A stretch of DNA of 19,254 bases from an uncultured Phycisphaerae bacterium (GCA_937995495.1 CALKKA010000055.1:1-19254); one strand, 5' to 3'; positions 1 through 9,504 are shown, counted from the stretch's first letter. The notes: generated by a model not told the origin, from the letters alone. Translations and numbers: made by a program.

Positions 1-456
1 GACCCCCGTTACAACATTGTTATTCAACCGGCAGACAGAATTACCGTGCCGCGTGACCTGGTGGGTGAGTTTTGGGTTGCTGGTAATGTGAATGCTCCCA
101 ATGCCTATTCAATTGTCGGGCGACCGATTACGCTGAAGCAGGCCATCGCGACGGCAGGCGGGCTAAATGCGCTTGCCTGGCCGAGCAAGGTCGAAGTGGT
201 TCGCCGGATTGGTAAGAACAAAGCCGGACTGATGCAGGAAGAGATCGTTTTGGTTGACCTGGGAAAGATCGCTCAAGGGACACAGCCGGACTTTTTTATT
301 AAACCCTACGATTACATCAACGTCGGCACTCATGGAATCGCCCGCTGGTTGGCTGTTTTACGAAATGCGTTCCGTGCGACATACGGGTTCGGGCTTGTTT
401 ATGATCGTAACTTTAACCAAGATGATTTTGGCAACAACAGCGATTTCATTTTTTAA
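1..456 (+). CDS. Polysaccharide export protein, SLBB domain (5' end cut off)
   Basis: The frame is open from the first base, so this is the C-terminal 151 residues of a longer protein; the GTG at 46 is internal. Residues 1-20 read as the end of a poly-export/SLBB unit (QPADRITVPRD), followed by a full SLBB domain with the typical VAGNVNAPNAY strand, the LKQAIATAGGL helix and a VEVVRR strand. A second IKPYDYINVG strand and a short aromatic tail close it. Proteins of this Wza/EpsE type form the outer-membrane or periplasmic exit channel for capsule or exopolysaccharide. It is followed 27 bases later by the exosortase gene on the same strand, which fits an exopolysaccharide/exosortase operon. 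The N-terminal signal peptide and poly-export domain would lie to the left of the window. Family assignment is firm; the polymer exported is unknown. Confidence 0.85.
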   Translation, partial: DPRYNIVIQPADRITVPRDLVGEFWVAGNVNAPNAYSIVGRPITLKQAIATAGGLNALAWPSKVEVVRRIGKNKAGLMQEEIVLVDLGKIAQGTQPDFFIKPYDYINVGTHGIARWLAVLRNAFRATYGFGLVYDRNFNQDDFGNNSDFIF

Positions 457-483
457 TTCTAAAAGGTATCTGACGCAGGTAGC

Positions 484-1473
484 ATGAATCAGCCCCAGTC
501 AACTGAAACATTTCAATCGACAAACGAAGCGGCTTCCGAAAAAAGCTGGCTGGACTTGGGGGTGCATACATTTTTTAAGATTGCGATTATCTCTGGTCTT
601 ATCTGGTGGATCTTTCGTGAAGAGATCAACGGCATTGTCCGCCAGTGGGTCACCAATCCCAGTTGGTCCCATGGTTTTTTGATTCCACTCTTCAGCCTGT
701 ATTTTTTGAATCAGAGTAAGGACGAGATCCTGGCTATTAAAGAGGCCCAGCCGAGTTGGCTCGTAGGGTTGCCGTTGCTATTGTTCTTCTTGGTTCTTTA
801 TCCTGTCAATGTGGTCATGCTGAAGTTTATGTACGGCAAGCCCCTGATCATGATCGCTGTCGTGGGGTCGGTGGTTTTGTTTTTAGGCGGCTGGAAGATC
901 CTCAAATATGCCTGGCTCCCTGTTGCCTATCTGTTCTTTGCGGTGCCACTGCCCGGACGGCTGTATTTTCAGTTGACGAACCCGATGCGGCAGCTGGCGG
1001 CGCAGGTGGCGACCGTTGTACTGAATTTGGTGCCGGAGTTGGAAGCCACCGTGCAAGGGTCCACGATTGATGTTATCTATAAGGGCGTGTTGATGGAGCC
1101 TGGCCTGGATGTGGCGGATGCCTGCAGTGGGATGCGGCTTTTAATGGCGTTTGTAGCGCTGGGCGTGGCCATGGCCTACCTGCACTGGCGGCCGATCTGG
1201 CAGCGGTTGGTTTTGCTGGCCACGACCGTGCCGATTGCTATCGTGTGTAATATCATTCGTGTGACGATTACCGGCTTTATTTATATTCTGGGCAATCCAA
1301 AGTATGCCCAGGGGATTTATCATGATATGTTAGGAATGCTGATGCTGCCCCTGGCGTTTGTTTTGTATGGCGGTTTGGCGGCTCTGATGGAAAATCTGTT
1401 TATTGATGAGGACGAGACCGAAGAAGACGACATCATTGTTCGTAAAGTCTCTGGCCCATCGACTCAGGAGTGA
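484..1473 (+). CDS. Exosortase (membrane transpeptidase-like protein)
   Basis: This 329-residue polytopic membrane protein has the exosortase/archaeosortase signature: Cys214 in DACSGMR, Arg259 in CNIIRVTITG and His280 in IYHDMLG, which are the three proposed catalytic residues. The early motif WSHGFLIPLFSLYFL (about residues 60-75) is also typical. About eight hydrophobic segments cover residues 30-305, and the tail is acidic (EDETEEDD). Exosortases are thought to cleave C-terminal PEP-CTERM-like sorting signals at the inner membrane, and their genes usually sit in polysaccharide loci, as here. The EpsI domain that some exosortases carry at their C-terminus is absent and is instead encoded by the next gene. 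The ribosome-binding site is weak (AGGT a few bases before the ATG), so translation may be coupled to the upstream gene. The exosortase subtype cannot be set from sequence reading alone. Confidence 0.93.
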   Translation: MNQPQSTETFQSTNEAASEKSWLDLGVHTFFKIAIISGLIWWIFREEINGIVRQWVTNPSWSHGFLIPLFSLYFLNQSKDEILAIKEAQPSWLVGLPLLLFFLVLYPVNVVMLKFMYGKPLIMIAVVGSVVLFLGGWKILKYAWLPVAYLFFAVPLPGRLYFQLTNPMRQLAAQVATVVLNLVPELEATVQGSTIDVIYKGVLMEPGLDVADACSGMRLLMAFVALGVAMAYLHWRPIWQRLVLLATTVPIAIVCNIIRVTITGFIYILGNPKYAQGIYHDMLGMLMLPLAFVLYGGLAALMENLFIDEDETEEDDIIVRKVSGPSTQE

Positions 1474-1476
1474 TAA

Positions 1477-2244
1477 TTGAAAGAAACAGAAATCAAATTT
1501 TTTTTTAAGCCAGCATTTATTGTCTGTCTGGCCGTTCTTTTATCTGCGGCCATCGCTAAGGAAGCGGTCATTCGTGTGCTGGGAGTGCAGATGGTCAAGG
1601 AACCGATCGCATTGCAGCGTCCCCTGGAGGAAATGGACCCTGTTGCATTAGCACCTTATGAACTGAAAAAAAATGTACGGATCCAGAACCGGGATGTTCT
1701 GGAGAGTTTGGGTACCGAAGAATATCTGCAGTGGATTATCGAGGACTCAGAAGCGAAACCGGACAGTCCGACTCGCTTCTGTTCACTGTTTATCACCTAT
1801 TATACCGGCAACCCGGATATGGTGCCGCATGTTCCCGATGAGTGCTATGTCGGTGGTGGCAATACCCGTGAAGGTGCCGGGACGGTGACCGTTAAGGATT
1901 CTCGGCCCACTGGGCAGGATTTGAATTTTCAATATGTTGCATTCAAGAGTGTCGACCGGCAAACGATGCGCGAGGATGATTTTTCCGTGCAGTACTTCTT
2001 TCACGCCAATGGTGATTACTGCTCCAACCGAACGGACACACGCCTGAAACTGGGCGGCAACTGGTTCAATAAATACTCCTACTTCTGCAAGGTAGAATGG
2101 AAATTTTACGGAGTGGGCTCCTTTGGTCTGATTTATCCCGATAAAGAAAAAACGCTGATTGCCAGCGGGAAATTGATGGAGAAGTTGCTGCCGGAACTGG
2201 AGAGTAATCATTGGCCCGATTGGGAAACGATTAATAATGAATAA
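1477..2244 (+). CDS. Exosortase-associated EpsI-like protein (DUF3485 type)
   Basis: The 255-residue protein has one N-terminal membrane segment (about residues 8-28) and a soluble periplasmic part. The block VPHVPDECYVGGG at residues 116-128, with Cys123, matches the conserved PxxCYPxxGW-like motif of EpsI proteins, which act with exosortases by an unknown mechanism. The chosen start is TTG at 1477: it lies right after the exosortase stop (TGA, then an in-frame TAA), a GGAG at 1467-1470 sits six bases upstream, and the hydrophobic anchor begins within a few codons of it. The gene is therefore translationally coupled to the exosortase. In several exosortases this domain is fused; here it is separate. 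The family call rests on the motif, the size, the topology and the neighbour. Its exact role is not known. Confidence 0.78.
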   Translation: MKETEIKFFFKPAFIVCLAVLLSAAIAKEAVIRVLGVQMVKEPIALQRPLEEMDPVALAPYELKKNVRIQNRDVLESLGTEEYLQWIIEDSEAKPDSPTRFCSLFITYYTGNPDMVPHVPDECYVGGGNTREGAGTVTVKDSRPTGQDLNFQYVAFKSVDRQTMREDDFSVQYFFHANGDYCSNRTDTRLKLGGNWFNKYSYFCKVEWKFYGVGSFGLIYPDKEKTLIASGKLMEKLLPELESNHWPDWETINNE

Positions 2245-2304
2245 ATAATGTAGCTTTTGGTAAAAGGGTGATAGAAACTAAAACTTATATAGGGAAAAGA
2301 AACT

Positions 2305-5300
2305 ATGGCAAAGAAGTTAAATAAAAAAGTCGCTATTGTTGGAATTACACTGGTGGTTTTGATGATTGCTGCAGGCAGTGGTTTGTTGGTGGTTCGTCAG
2401 ATACGCCGCAATCCGGAACGTGCCCTTAAGCTATCGCAGCAGGCACTGGAGGCAGGCGACTATGAAGAAGCGGAAATGCAACTTAGTCTTTCGTATGTAT
2501 TTGGAGAAACAGACGAATATAAAATTGACCGCCTCTTTGAGTTGGCGGAGTTTCACTTGATCAACAATGACGAGCATGAGGCCAATTGGACCAAGGCGAT
2601 GGGATGCTGGAAGAAGATCATTAGCATCGACGCTAAAGACCTCGCCGCTCGCAGAAAACTGCTGGATTTTTTCTATCAGGCGGCAGACGCAGGGGATGTG
2701 GGGGCATGGGGGACCGTAGAGAAATTTGCGGGGGAGATGATTGATGTCCTGCAAGCCCAAGGGACCGAACCGGATTCATTTCTCCTGAAAGCGCGTGCAA
2801 AAGCGTTGTTGTCGGTCGCTCAAACGGGAGGTACAACCGACCGGAGAGGGTCTTTGGATGAGTGCATTTCGTTGTTAAACCAATTGATCGAAGCCGAGCC
2901 GCAGAGCAGTGAAAATTATCAGTTGATGGCTTCTGCAATGGCTGTGGAAGGGGAATTGGATGCAATGATGGGTATTATTGATGCTGAGAAAAAGGCCCAG
3001 GAAAATGCAATTGGCTTCTTAGAGACCGGTGTCGAGCAGGCTGATGACCCGGCGACAGCCGTTGCGGACTTGATACTTTACAAGATGCAGACGTCGGCGA
3101 ATGAGCCGAATGCTCTGGAGGATATCCGTGCTGAGATTGATGAACGCAGCAAAAGCGTTCAGCCCAATGACAAACTTTGGCTTGTGACATCAATTGCTTA
3201 TGAGACACCAGGGAAATCGTCTGCTGAATCGGAGATCAACCGTGCGATCGAAGCGATTCGTCAGGCTTACGAACTCAAGCCAGATGATTTTGAATATACG
3301 CTTCGAATGGCCCGGCTGATGTATCGTAAGGGGAACACATTTAATGATTCAGACGCCATTGATGATGCACTCCAAATCGCTGAAGATGCGTTGTCGATGG
3401 ATGAGGTTCAGGATGTTCCGGGCCCGTTGCAGTCTCGGAATCGGAATTATCGATTTGCACTCAACACTTTTCTTGCAGATCTCTATTTGGAAAAGGCTCT
3501 GGCCGCAAAAGAATTGGATATGGACACTGAGGTTCAAGATTTAGTACGAAAATCTGAAGAACGCATCGGGGAGGTGGTGGATGCATTGGGCTCGACGGAT
3601 AATCCGACAGTTCAAAAATACCGGGGCTTTGTTGCATTGGCCAAAGGACAGGAGAGTGAGGCCGTACGGTTGCTTTATAAGGCATACGAAGCCGGCATAG
3701 CCTTGGATCAACCCGGCGAGCGTTCGAATGTCGATTCACGAGTTTGCGTGGCCCTGGCTCAGATTGCCAAACAGCAAGGTCAATTTGGTCTGCAGAATCA
3801 GTTTTTAAGTGGAGCTTTTGCGAGCCGAGACGGTTATCTTCTGCAAAACCCGAACTTGTTGTTGGAGTATGCTCAAGTCGCCAAACAGTTTGGGGGTTGG
3901 CGTGTTGTGAAGCAATTGGCCCAACTCTATCAGGGCCGCTATGGCGCCAATGAACAAAGCCGAACTCTGGAGATCGAAGCATCGATTGCTCTTGGGGAAT
4001 TTGACAAGGCCAAAGAGCTGCTTTCTTCCTATGAAGGTCCCTCAGCAGAAAAGCGTCGCTATGAATTGGGCATCGTTGGCAGACAGATCGACCAGCTAAA
4101 GAAAGCCATTTCTTCGGCACAAGAGGAGGGCGAAGGACCGACACCGGAACAGACGCAGGAATTGAAAACACTTCGTGAGAAACGAAATGACTTGTTGACA
4201 GAGGTACTGAAAAGGACTCCGGAAGAATTGGATACTGAGGTTTTATCTAGAATCTGTGCAGACCTGATTCAGAATGAGCAGGCTCAGCTTGCGATTGATT
4301 ATCTTGATACATATCTATCTGCTAATCCAGATGTCTTGAATCTGATGTTCCTCCGTTTACAGGCACAGCAGGAAGATCCCGCAAATCTGACTCCTGAGAA
4401 ACGGATGCAGTTACGGGATCAGGCGATCAATTCACTCAGTGACCCAAAGGTAAAGGCCTTGCTGCTGGCTAATCAATATCGTTCACAGGGCGAGTATGAA
4501 AAAGCGACGCAGGCGCTTGAGCAGGATTCGCAGGTTGATGCGGACGATCCGGATATCGTACAGTTGAGATTTGATCTTGCACTCGAACAAAGGGAGTTGG
4601 AAAAGGCAGAAAACCTGCAGCAGATCATCCGAACGGAAAACATCGATCAGTGTGAGGGCAATCTGGCCATGGCAAGGCTGGAATTGGTCAAAGAAAATTA
4701 TCAACTGGCGCTGCGGCGGTTGGATGAATGCGAATCGTTGCGTCCTCTTTTAAGCTATATACATTACCTTAGAAGCGAGGTTCAGCGCCAGATGGAAGAT
4801 GAAGAAAGCGCGATCCAAAGTGCAAAGAAGGCGTTCCGCATGGACCCGCAAAACGCGTCATATGCGAGGCAGCTGGCTTCTTTATTTTTCACCCGAAACA
4901 TTGCCTTGGGGAATAAGGTCACACTGGAACAGCGCGCCCAAGCGGAGCAGGCTGTCATGATGGCCATTCAACTGGATCCCTCGGACAGCCAGTTGCAGGG
5001 TGTCTATTCAGAGATCATTAAACAGCGGGATCCGGATCAGGCGTTGTTAATTCGGCAGCGACTGTTGGAGGGTAACCCGAGCGTTTCCAATGCCATGATG
5101 CTGGGACAGTTGGCTCTGGAAATGGCAGATTCAGAGTGGGATGCGGCCAAAAAAACCGGCTTGATCGAGTTGGCCGGGACTGCTTACAAGCAGGGCTTGG
5201 AAGCAGAACCGAATAATCAGATTCTTCTTCAGGCCTATGCCGACTACCAGCAAAAGACAGGCAAAGAAGATGCGATTGAAATGCTGGGTGGCGATAAAAA

Positions 5301-7032
5301 TCTCGAGTGGAAATTCTATCTCCGTAACAGCCAGTTTGAGCAGGCCGAAGCAATACTCAAGGACCTGCATCAGGAACAACCTGATGACCCTCTATTGATT
5401 CGGGGGCTCGTGTTTGCTTTGCAGGGTGCAGGTGATCGAGATCAGGTTAAAGGCTATCTTGAGAAGCTTTCCGGATTGGATGAAACAAAAGAGACCGAAT
5501 TGTGGATTATCCAGAAATATATCGATAATGGTTTCAGTGCCGAGGCAGAAAAGAAGCTGGAAAGCTTTCAGGAACGGTATCCGGAAGAAAAGTCGATCCT
5601 GTTGATTGCGGCATGGACCCAAATGGGCAAGGGACAATTGGACCAAGCACTGGTCTCGGTCAATCGTTATCTGGAAACCGACACGAATAACCCGGGTGCC
5701 TGGCGATTACGGGGTCGATTGTATCGTTTGATGAATCAACCTCAAAAGGCCATTGAAGATTTGCAGCATAGTAAAGAGATGAAGGATGATCCGGCGGTTC
5801 GTATGGAACTGGCGACGGTGTATGACGAGTCAAAGCAGGTGACGGCGGCCATCGGTGAATTATCCTCCAGCCTGGATGACCCGCAGGCCCCAGCAAGGAT
5901 GCGAATCATGTTGGAGGGTTTGTATCAGCGCTATAACCGAATGGATGATCTTGAGAAATTATATGATTCCACGTTGGAGAAATATCCGCAAAGTGTTTTC
6001 TGGTATTATCGTGCCGGAACTCACTACTTGAAGCGGAAGAACTTGGTAAAGGCACAGGAACTTTCTCAGAAATCGTGGGAATTGAGTCTTGAAAGTAAAC
6101 AGCCCAATGCATCATCGCTGGAACTGTATCTTGAAAGCTTGTTTCAGGCCCAGCAGTATGATAAGGCGATGAGCGTCGCTTCCAGCATAATCGATACTCC
6201 ATTGGCGACGTCGGCCTATGCCTATATGGCACAAATACAATTCCAGCAGGGTCAGAAGGATAAAGCGATAGAGAATTTTAGCAAGGCATTGGAAAAATCT
6301 GAAAGCACTGACACTGCTTTAGACGGTATTATGAGGGTGATGCTGAAAACGGTGGGTGAGGACACCATGAAAGCTTGGATATCGAAAGAGCTCGCTGGAA
6401 ATGAAAAATCATTGAAGGCGCATATTTTAGCTTCGAGCTTGGCACAACGAAAAGGCTCCTACAACGAGGCGATTGAGCATGTTGATCAATGTACTGAAAT
6501 GTTGAGTCAAGAAGATCCGGAGTGGATCGTGCATTCTTTAAGAAAAGTCAATCTTCTGATCATGGCTTATCTCAAGACAGGAGATAAGATGTATTTTGAT
6601 AGGGCAACAAAGCAACTCACGGAGATGATCCAAGTTCAGCCGAAAAATGGCTCGCTGTTGAACAACCTGGCTTATCTGCTAGCGGATAATGATCAACAGT
6701 TGGAGATGGCCTTGGAATATGCCCGCAAGGCGCATCAGAGCGACCCGGGCAATGCGAACTATCTGGACACTTATGCTTATGCCCAGTGCAAGAACGGCCA
6801 GTTTGAACAGGCCGAACAGAGTTTGGTTAGGGCGGTTCAGATTTATGAAGTGTCGGAAGAAGTAATCCCTTGGGATCTCTATGAGCACTTGGGCATGGCC
6901 AAAGAAGGTCTGGGCAAGACAGCCGAGGCGAAAGAGATGTACCAGAAGGCACTGGATGCTTCAAGTGGACTTCCGGGAAAAGACAAACAGCGTCTGCAGG
7001 CGGCAATTGAGCGATTACAGCAAGCCGAATAA
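2305..7032 (+). CDS. Giant membrane-anchored tetratricopeptide-repeat protein
   Basis: This 1575-residue protein begins with a short basic tail (MAKKLNKK) and a single membrane helix (about residues 9-30, rich in V, L, I and G) followed by RQIRR. The rest is almost entirely degenerate tetratricopeptide repeats, seen as recurrent A..A....G.Y..A...L..AL helix pairs from about residue 35 to the end; the most regular ones are near the C-terminus (LNNLAYLLADN, ANYLDTYAYAQCKNGQFEQAE). There is no lipobox, unlike the PEP-CTERM-system TPR lipoprotein PrsT, which is the closest known functional analogue and is smaller. The start has an AGGGAAAAG ribosome-binding site. It lies between the EpsI-like gene and the Wzc-like gene. 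The likely job is a periplasmic scaffold for polymer assembly or export (inference from position and repeat type). No catalytic domain was seen. Confidence 0.85.
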   Translation: MAKKLNKKVAIVGITLVVLMIAAGSGLLVVRQIRRNPERALKLSQQALEAGDYEEAEMQLSLSYVFGETDEYKIDRLFELAEFHLINNDEHEANWTKAMGCWKKIISIDAKDLAARRKLLDFFYQAADAGDVGAWGTVEKFAGEMIDVLQAQGTEPDSFLLKARAKALLSVAQTGGTTDRRGSLDECISLLNQLIEAEPQSSENYQLMASAMAVEGELDAMMGIIDAEKKAQENAIGFLETGVEQADDPATAVADLILYKMQTSANEPNALEDIRAEIDERSKSVQPNDKLWLVTSIAYETPGKSSAESEINRAIEAIRQAYELKPDDFEYTLRMARLMYRKGNTFNDSDAIDDALQIAEDALSMDEVQDVPGPLQSRNRNYRFALNTFLADLYLEKALAAKELDMDTEVQDLVRKSEERIGEVVDALGSTDNPTVQKYRGFVALAKGQESEAVRLLYKAYEAGIALDQPGERSNVDSRVCVALAQIAKQQGQFGLQNQFLSGAFASRDGYLLQNPNLLLEYAQVAKQFGGWRVVKQLAQLYQGRYGANEQSRTLEIEASIALGEFDKAKELLSSYEGPSAEKRRYELGIVGRQIDQLKKAISSAQEEGEGPTPEQTQELKTLREKRNDLLTEVLKRTPEELDTEVLSRICADLIQNEQAQLAIDYLDTYLSANPDVLNLMFLRLQAQQEDPANLTPEKRMQLRDQAINSLSDPKVKALLLANQYRSQGEYEKATQALEQDSQVDADDPDIVQLRFDLALEQRELEKAENLQQIIRTENIDQCEGNLAMARLELVKENYQLALRRLDECESLRPLLSYIHYLRSEVQRQMEDEESAIQSAKKAFRMDPQNASYARQLASLFFTRNIALGNKVTLEQRAQAEQAVMMAIQLDPSDSQLQGVYSEIIKQRDPDQALLIRQRLLEGNPSVSNAMMLGQLALEMADSEWDAAKKTGLIELAGTAYKQGLEAEPNNQILLQAYADYQQKTGKEDAIEMLGGDKNLEWKFYLRNSQFEQAEAILKDLHQEQPDDPLLIRGLVFALQGAGDRDQVKGYLEKLSGLDETKETELWIIQKYIDNGFSAEAEKKLESFQERYPEEKSILLIAAWTQMGKGQLDQALVSVNRYLETDTNNPGAWRLRGRLYRLMNQPQKAIEDLQHSKEMKDDPAVRMELATVYDESKQVTAAIGELSSSLDDPQAPARMRIMLEGLYQRYNRMDDLEKLYDSTLEKYPQSVFWYYRAGTHYLKRKNLVKAQELSQKSWELSLESKQPNASSLELYLESLFQAQQYDKAMSVASSIIDTPLATSAYAYMAQIQFQQGQKDKAIENFSKALEKSESTDTALDGIMRVMLKTVGEDTMKAWISKELAGNEKSLKAHILASSLAQRKGSYNEAIEHVDQCTEMLSQEDPEWIVHSLRKVNLLIMAYLKTGDKMYFDRATKQLTEMIQVQPKNGSLLNNLAYLLADNDQQLEMALEYARKAHQSDPGNANYLDTYAYAQCKNGQFEQAEQSLVRAVQIYEVSEEVIPWDLYEHLGMAKEGLGKTAEAKEMYQKALDASSGLPGKDKQRLQAAIERLQQAE

Positions 7033-7057
7033 AATACAGTCTGATAGGAGACTTTAA

Positions 7058-9373
7058 ATGGATAATCCAAATCAACGCACAACCAATATGACGGCAAGGC
7101 CTTCGGGGAGACCTCCGATGAGACCCCCACAAGGTCCAAGGCCACCGATGGGGCCTGCTGCCGGTGGGATGGCGATGACTCCCAAGGAGATCGCCGGGAT
7201 CCTTCGCAGACATATTTTGATGATTATCATTTTCACCGTCCTGGGCACAATCATTGGCGGTGGGGCGTGGTTTTTGTGTGATCGTTATCTTCCTAAATAC
7301 ACCTATCTGCGAACCATTGATGTGGCGATGCCGATCACGGAAGACCCAATGAAAATTGGAACGTCACAGGTCCAAAAGGACATTTATTATCAATTCCGTT
7401 TTACAAAGGCTGCGATGATCAAGCAGGACTACATGCTCAAACAACTGCTTGATAACTCTGATGAGGTCAAGGCCACTAATTGGTTTAAGAAATATGCAAA
7501 AGTTAACGCGGCTGGTGAAATCGTTGGTGATAAAGCGAAGGCTCTTGATGAGGCGTTGGAGGCATTACAGGACGATTTGGGTGCCTCTGCACCGCGAGAC
7601 AACAATTTTCTGGTGGTGTCAATAAGTTGTGCCAAAGCTGAAGAGGCAAAGTTGATCGTCGATGAGATGGTGCGGATATTCCTGGCTCAACAGCGAGAGT
7701 TAGCTCAGGGTGGTCTGAAAGGGGAACTTACCCAGCTGAAGTCCCAGCGGGATGAAATCCAGAGCAAGTTGAGTCAGATTGAAAACAGCCTGGAATCGAT
7801 CCGTTCCGGAACCCGGTTTGCGCGTCTGAATATGGGAGAGAACCAGTCATTCCGCGATTTTATGGATGACAAACTGTCTGATTTAGAAAAACAATTCAGT
7901 GACCTTGCCAGTGAAAAGGGGCGGCTGGAAAGTACGATCGCTACGCTAAAAGCAAGGGCTGAGGCAGAAAGCTTTGATGAGCGTGTCCAGAATCAGGTCG
8001 AGAATGATCCTATTGCGAGGAATATGCGTGACAGGATCGCCCTGCAGGAGCCACAATTAGACAGACAACTTGCCCGCTTTGGAGAGGACCATCGCCGGGT
8101 CAAGGAAACCCAGGCTGCACTCAGTCAGTTGCGTGATGCGTATTATAAACGGCAGGTTGAGATCGGCAATATCCAAAGGCGCTCTAATTTACTGCTTGCA
8201 GAGGAATCCATGGCGGCTCTCATGCAGGAGTTGCAAACCTCTTCCCAGCAGCTTCAAGCCGCAAAGGCCGAATACAAAGAGATTGACCGGATTCGTAATG
8301 AGTATGCGAGATATGAGCGACAGCGTGTGGAAAACCGAGTGATATTGGAAGAGATGAATACGCTGATCGAAAAGAAAAATGCCCAGCATGATGATCCCAC
8401 ACTCAGTAAACTGTCCTCGCCCAATGCAGGGGAAAAACCACGAGAAAAGAGTTTCCCCAAGCTAATAATGTTTGTTCCCGGCGGCTTTATTCTGGGTATG
8501 TTAGCAGGACTGGGCCTTGCCTTCTTGGTTGAGCTCATGAATGACCTGCTTCGCAGTCCCAGTGATGTGATGCGTCACCTAAAGGTCCCGCTGATGGGCA
8601 TGGTCTGCCATTCTGATGATGATGAAGATATAGAGGGCGTCGATCTGTACCATGTGGTGCGTCAGGCCCCGTATTCGATCATGAGCGAATGTTACCGGCA
8701 GTTAAGGACGAACTTGAAGCTCTCCGGTGCCGATGGTCAGTCTAAAAAGACCCTGCTCATTACCAGTGGGCAAGCCGACGACGGCAAGACGACCGTCGCA
8801 GTAAATCTGGCCAGTACGCTTCTGGCCCAGGAGTGTCGTGTCCTGCTGATCGATGCCAACTTCCGAAGACCCTCTTCGGCGCGTCTGTTCCCGCATTCGG
8901 CGGCGGATGGATCTCCGATCGATACATCTGATTTTGGCCTGAGTAATTACCTGATGGGCCAATGTGATACGGAGGACCAGGTTATTCGTGAAAGCGGCAT
9001 TCAGGGCCTGTTTGTTATTGACAGCGGCCCGCTTCCTGCAAATCCGGCAGAACTTTTAAACGGTCAACACATGAAGTCGTTGCTGGAACATTGTAAGTCG
9101 AATTTTGATTATGTGATCATAGATGGCCCGGCGATGCTGGTGAGCGATTCAAAGGTACTGGCTTCACAGGCCGATGGCACGATTCTCGTCTTCAATACGG
9201 CCAATACGCACCGCGGTGCAGCCCAGCGGATGCTTCGTGAAATGCGTGAAATTCATGCCGATCTTGTCGGCGCGGTACTTGTAGGCGTCAAAAGCCGCAA
9301 GGGCGGTTACTACCGCGAGAACTACCGATCCTATCAGGATTATCAGCGCGTCCAAGTAGAGCAGCCGGTTTAA
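7058..9373 (+). CDS. Wzz/Wzc-like chain-length determinant with BY-kinase domain
   Basis: The 771-residue protein has a proline-rich cytoplasmic N-terminus (residues 12-35), a first membrane helix (about 52-73), a long periplasmic coiled-coil region, a second helix (about 469-492) and a C-terminal bacterial tyrosine kinase domain. Kinase motifs are Walker A GQADDGKT with Lys577, Walker A' LLIDANFRRP with Asp599, and Walker B YVIIDGP with Asp689. An ECYRQLRTNL motif before the Walker A matches the oligomerisation helix of the family. The last 21 residues hold five tyrosines (751, 752, 756, 759, 762), the autophosphorylation cluster expected in Wzc-type enzymes. The family controls length and export of capsule or exopolysaccharide by cycles of phosphorylation and oligomerisation. 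The ATG has a TAGGAG site eight bases upstream, and the gene follows the TPR gene by 25 bases, so it belongs to the same operon. Confidence 0.93.
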   Translation: MDNPNQRTTNMTARPSGRPPMRPPQGPRPPMGPAAGGMAMTPKEIAGILRRHILMIIIFTVLGTIIGGGAWFLCDRYLPKYTYLRTIDVAMPITEDPMKIGTSQVQKDIYYQFRFTKAAMIKQDYMLKQLLDNSDEVKATNWFKKYAKVNAAGEIVGDKAKALDEALEALQDDLGASAPRDNNFLVVSISCAKAEEAKLIVDEMVRIFLAQQRELAQGGLKGELTQLKSQRDEIQSKLSQIENSLESIRSGTRFARLNMGENQSFRDFMDDKLSDLEKQFSDLASEKGRLESTIATLKARAEAESFDERVQNQVENDPIARNMRDRIALQEPQLDRQLARFGEDHRRVKETQAALSQLRDAYYKRQVEIGNIQRRSNLLLAEESMAALMQELQTSSQQLQAAKAEYKEIDRIRNEYARYERQRVENRVILEEMNTLIEKKNAQHDDPTLSKLSSPNAGEKPREKSFPKLIMFVPGGFILGMLAGLGLAFLVELMNDLLRSPSDVMRHLKVPLMGMVCHSDDDEDIEGVDLYHVVRQAPYSIMSECYRQLRTNLKLSGADGQSKKTLLITSGQADDGKTTVAVNLASTLLAQECRVLLIDANFRRPSSARLFPHSAADGSPIDTSDFGLSNYLMGQCDTEDQVIRESGIQGLFVIDSGPLPANPAELLNGQHMKSLLEHCKSNFDYVIIDGPAMLVSDSKVLASQADGTILVFNTANTHRGAAQRMLREMREIHADLVGAVLVGVKSRKGGYYRENYRSYQDYQRVQVEQPV

Positions 9374-9395
9374 AAACGGCTTCAATATTGTGATC

Positions 9396-9430
9396 AAGCC
9401 CGGCAGGATACATACCTGTCGGGCTTTTTT
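9396..9430 (+). terminator. Rho-independent terminator of the polysaccharide operon
   Basis: A 12-base-pair stem (9396-9407 with 9415-9426, one G-U pair at 9403/9419) closes a seven-base loop ATACATA and runs straight into six T residues at 9425-9430. It lies 22 bases after the BY-kinase stop codon and separates the operon from the pseudo-receiver gene downstream. Confidence 0.92.
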
Positions 9431-9455
9431 GTGTGGGGGCAGTTACCGATTTCAT

Positions 9456-9484
9456 TTGACTTTTCACCTCTTATCGAGTATCCT
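9456..9484 (+). promoter_or_regulatory. Candidate sigma-70 promoter of the pseudo-receiver/GGDEF unit
   Basis: A TTGACT box at 9456-9461 and a TATCCT box at 9479-9484 are separated by 17 bases. It lies after the terminator of the preceding operon. The expected start point is near 9491, just before the AGGAG ribosome-binding site at 9493-9497, which implies a very short leader. The -10 box matches the consensus at only four of six positions. Confidence 0.45.
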
Positions 9485-9504
9485 GTGAGAACAGGAGAAA
9501 ACGG

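Noticed and set aside
3461..4171. Long minus-strand open frame (236 codons) inside the TPR gene
   Set aside because: It is antisense to a clear repeat protein, its product is rich in Pro, Arg and Ser with no domain, and it looks like a codon-bias shadow.
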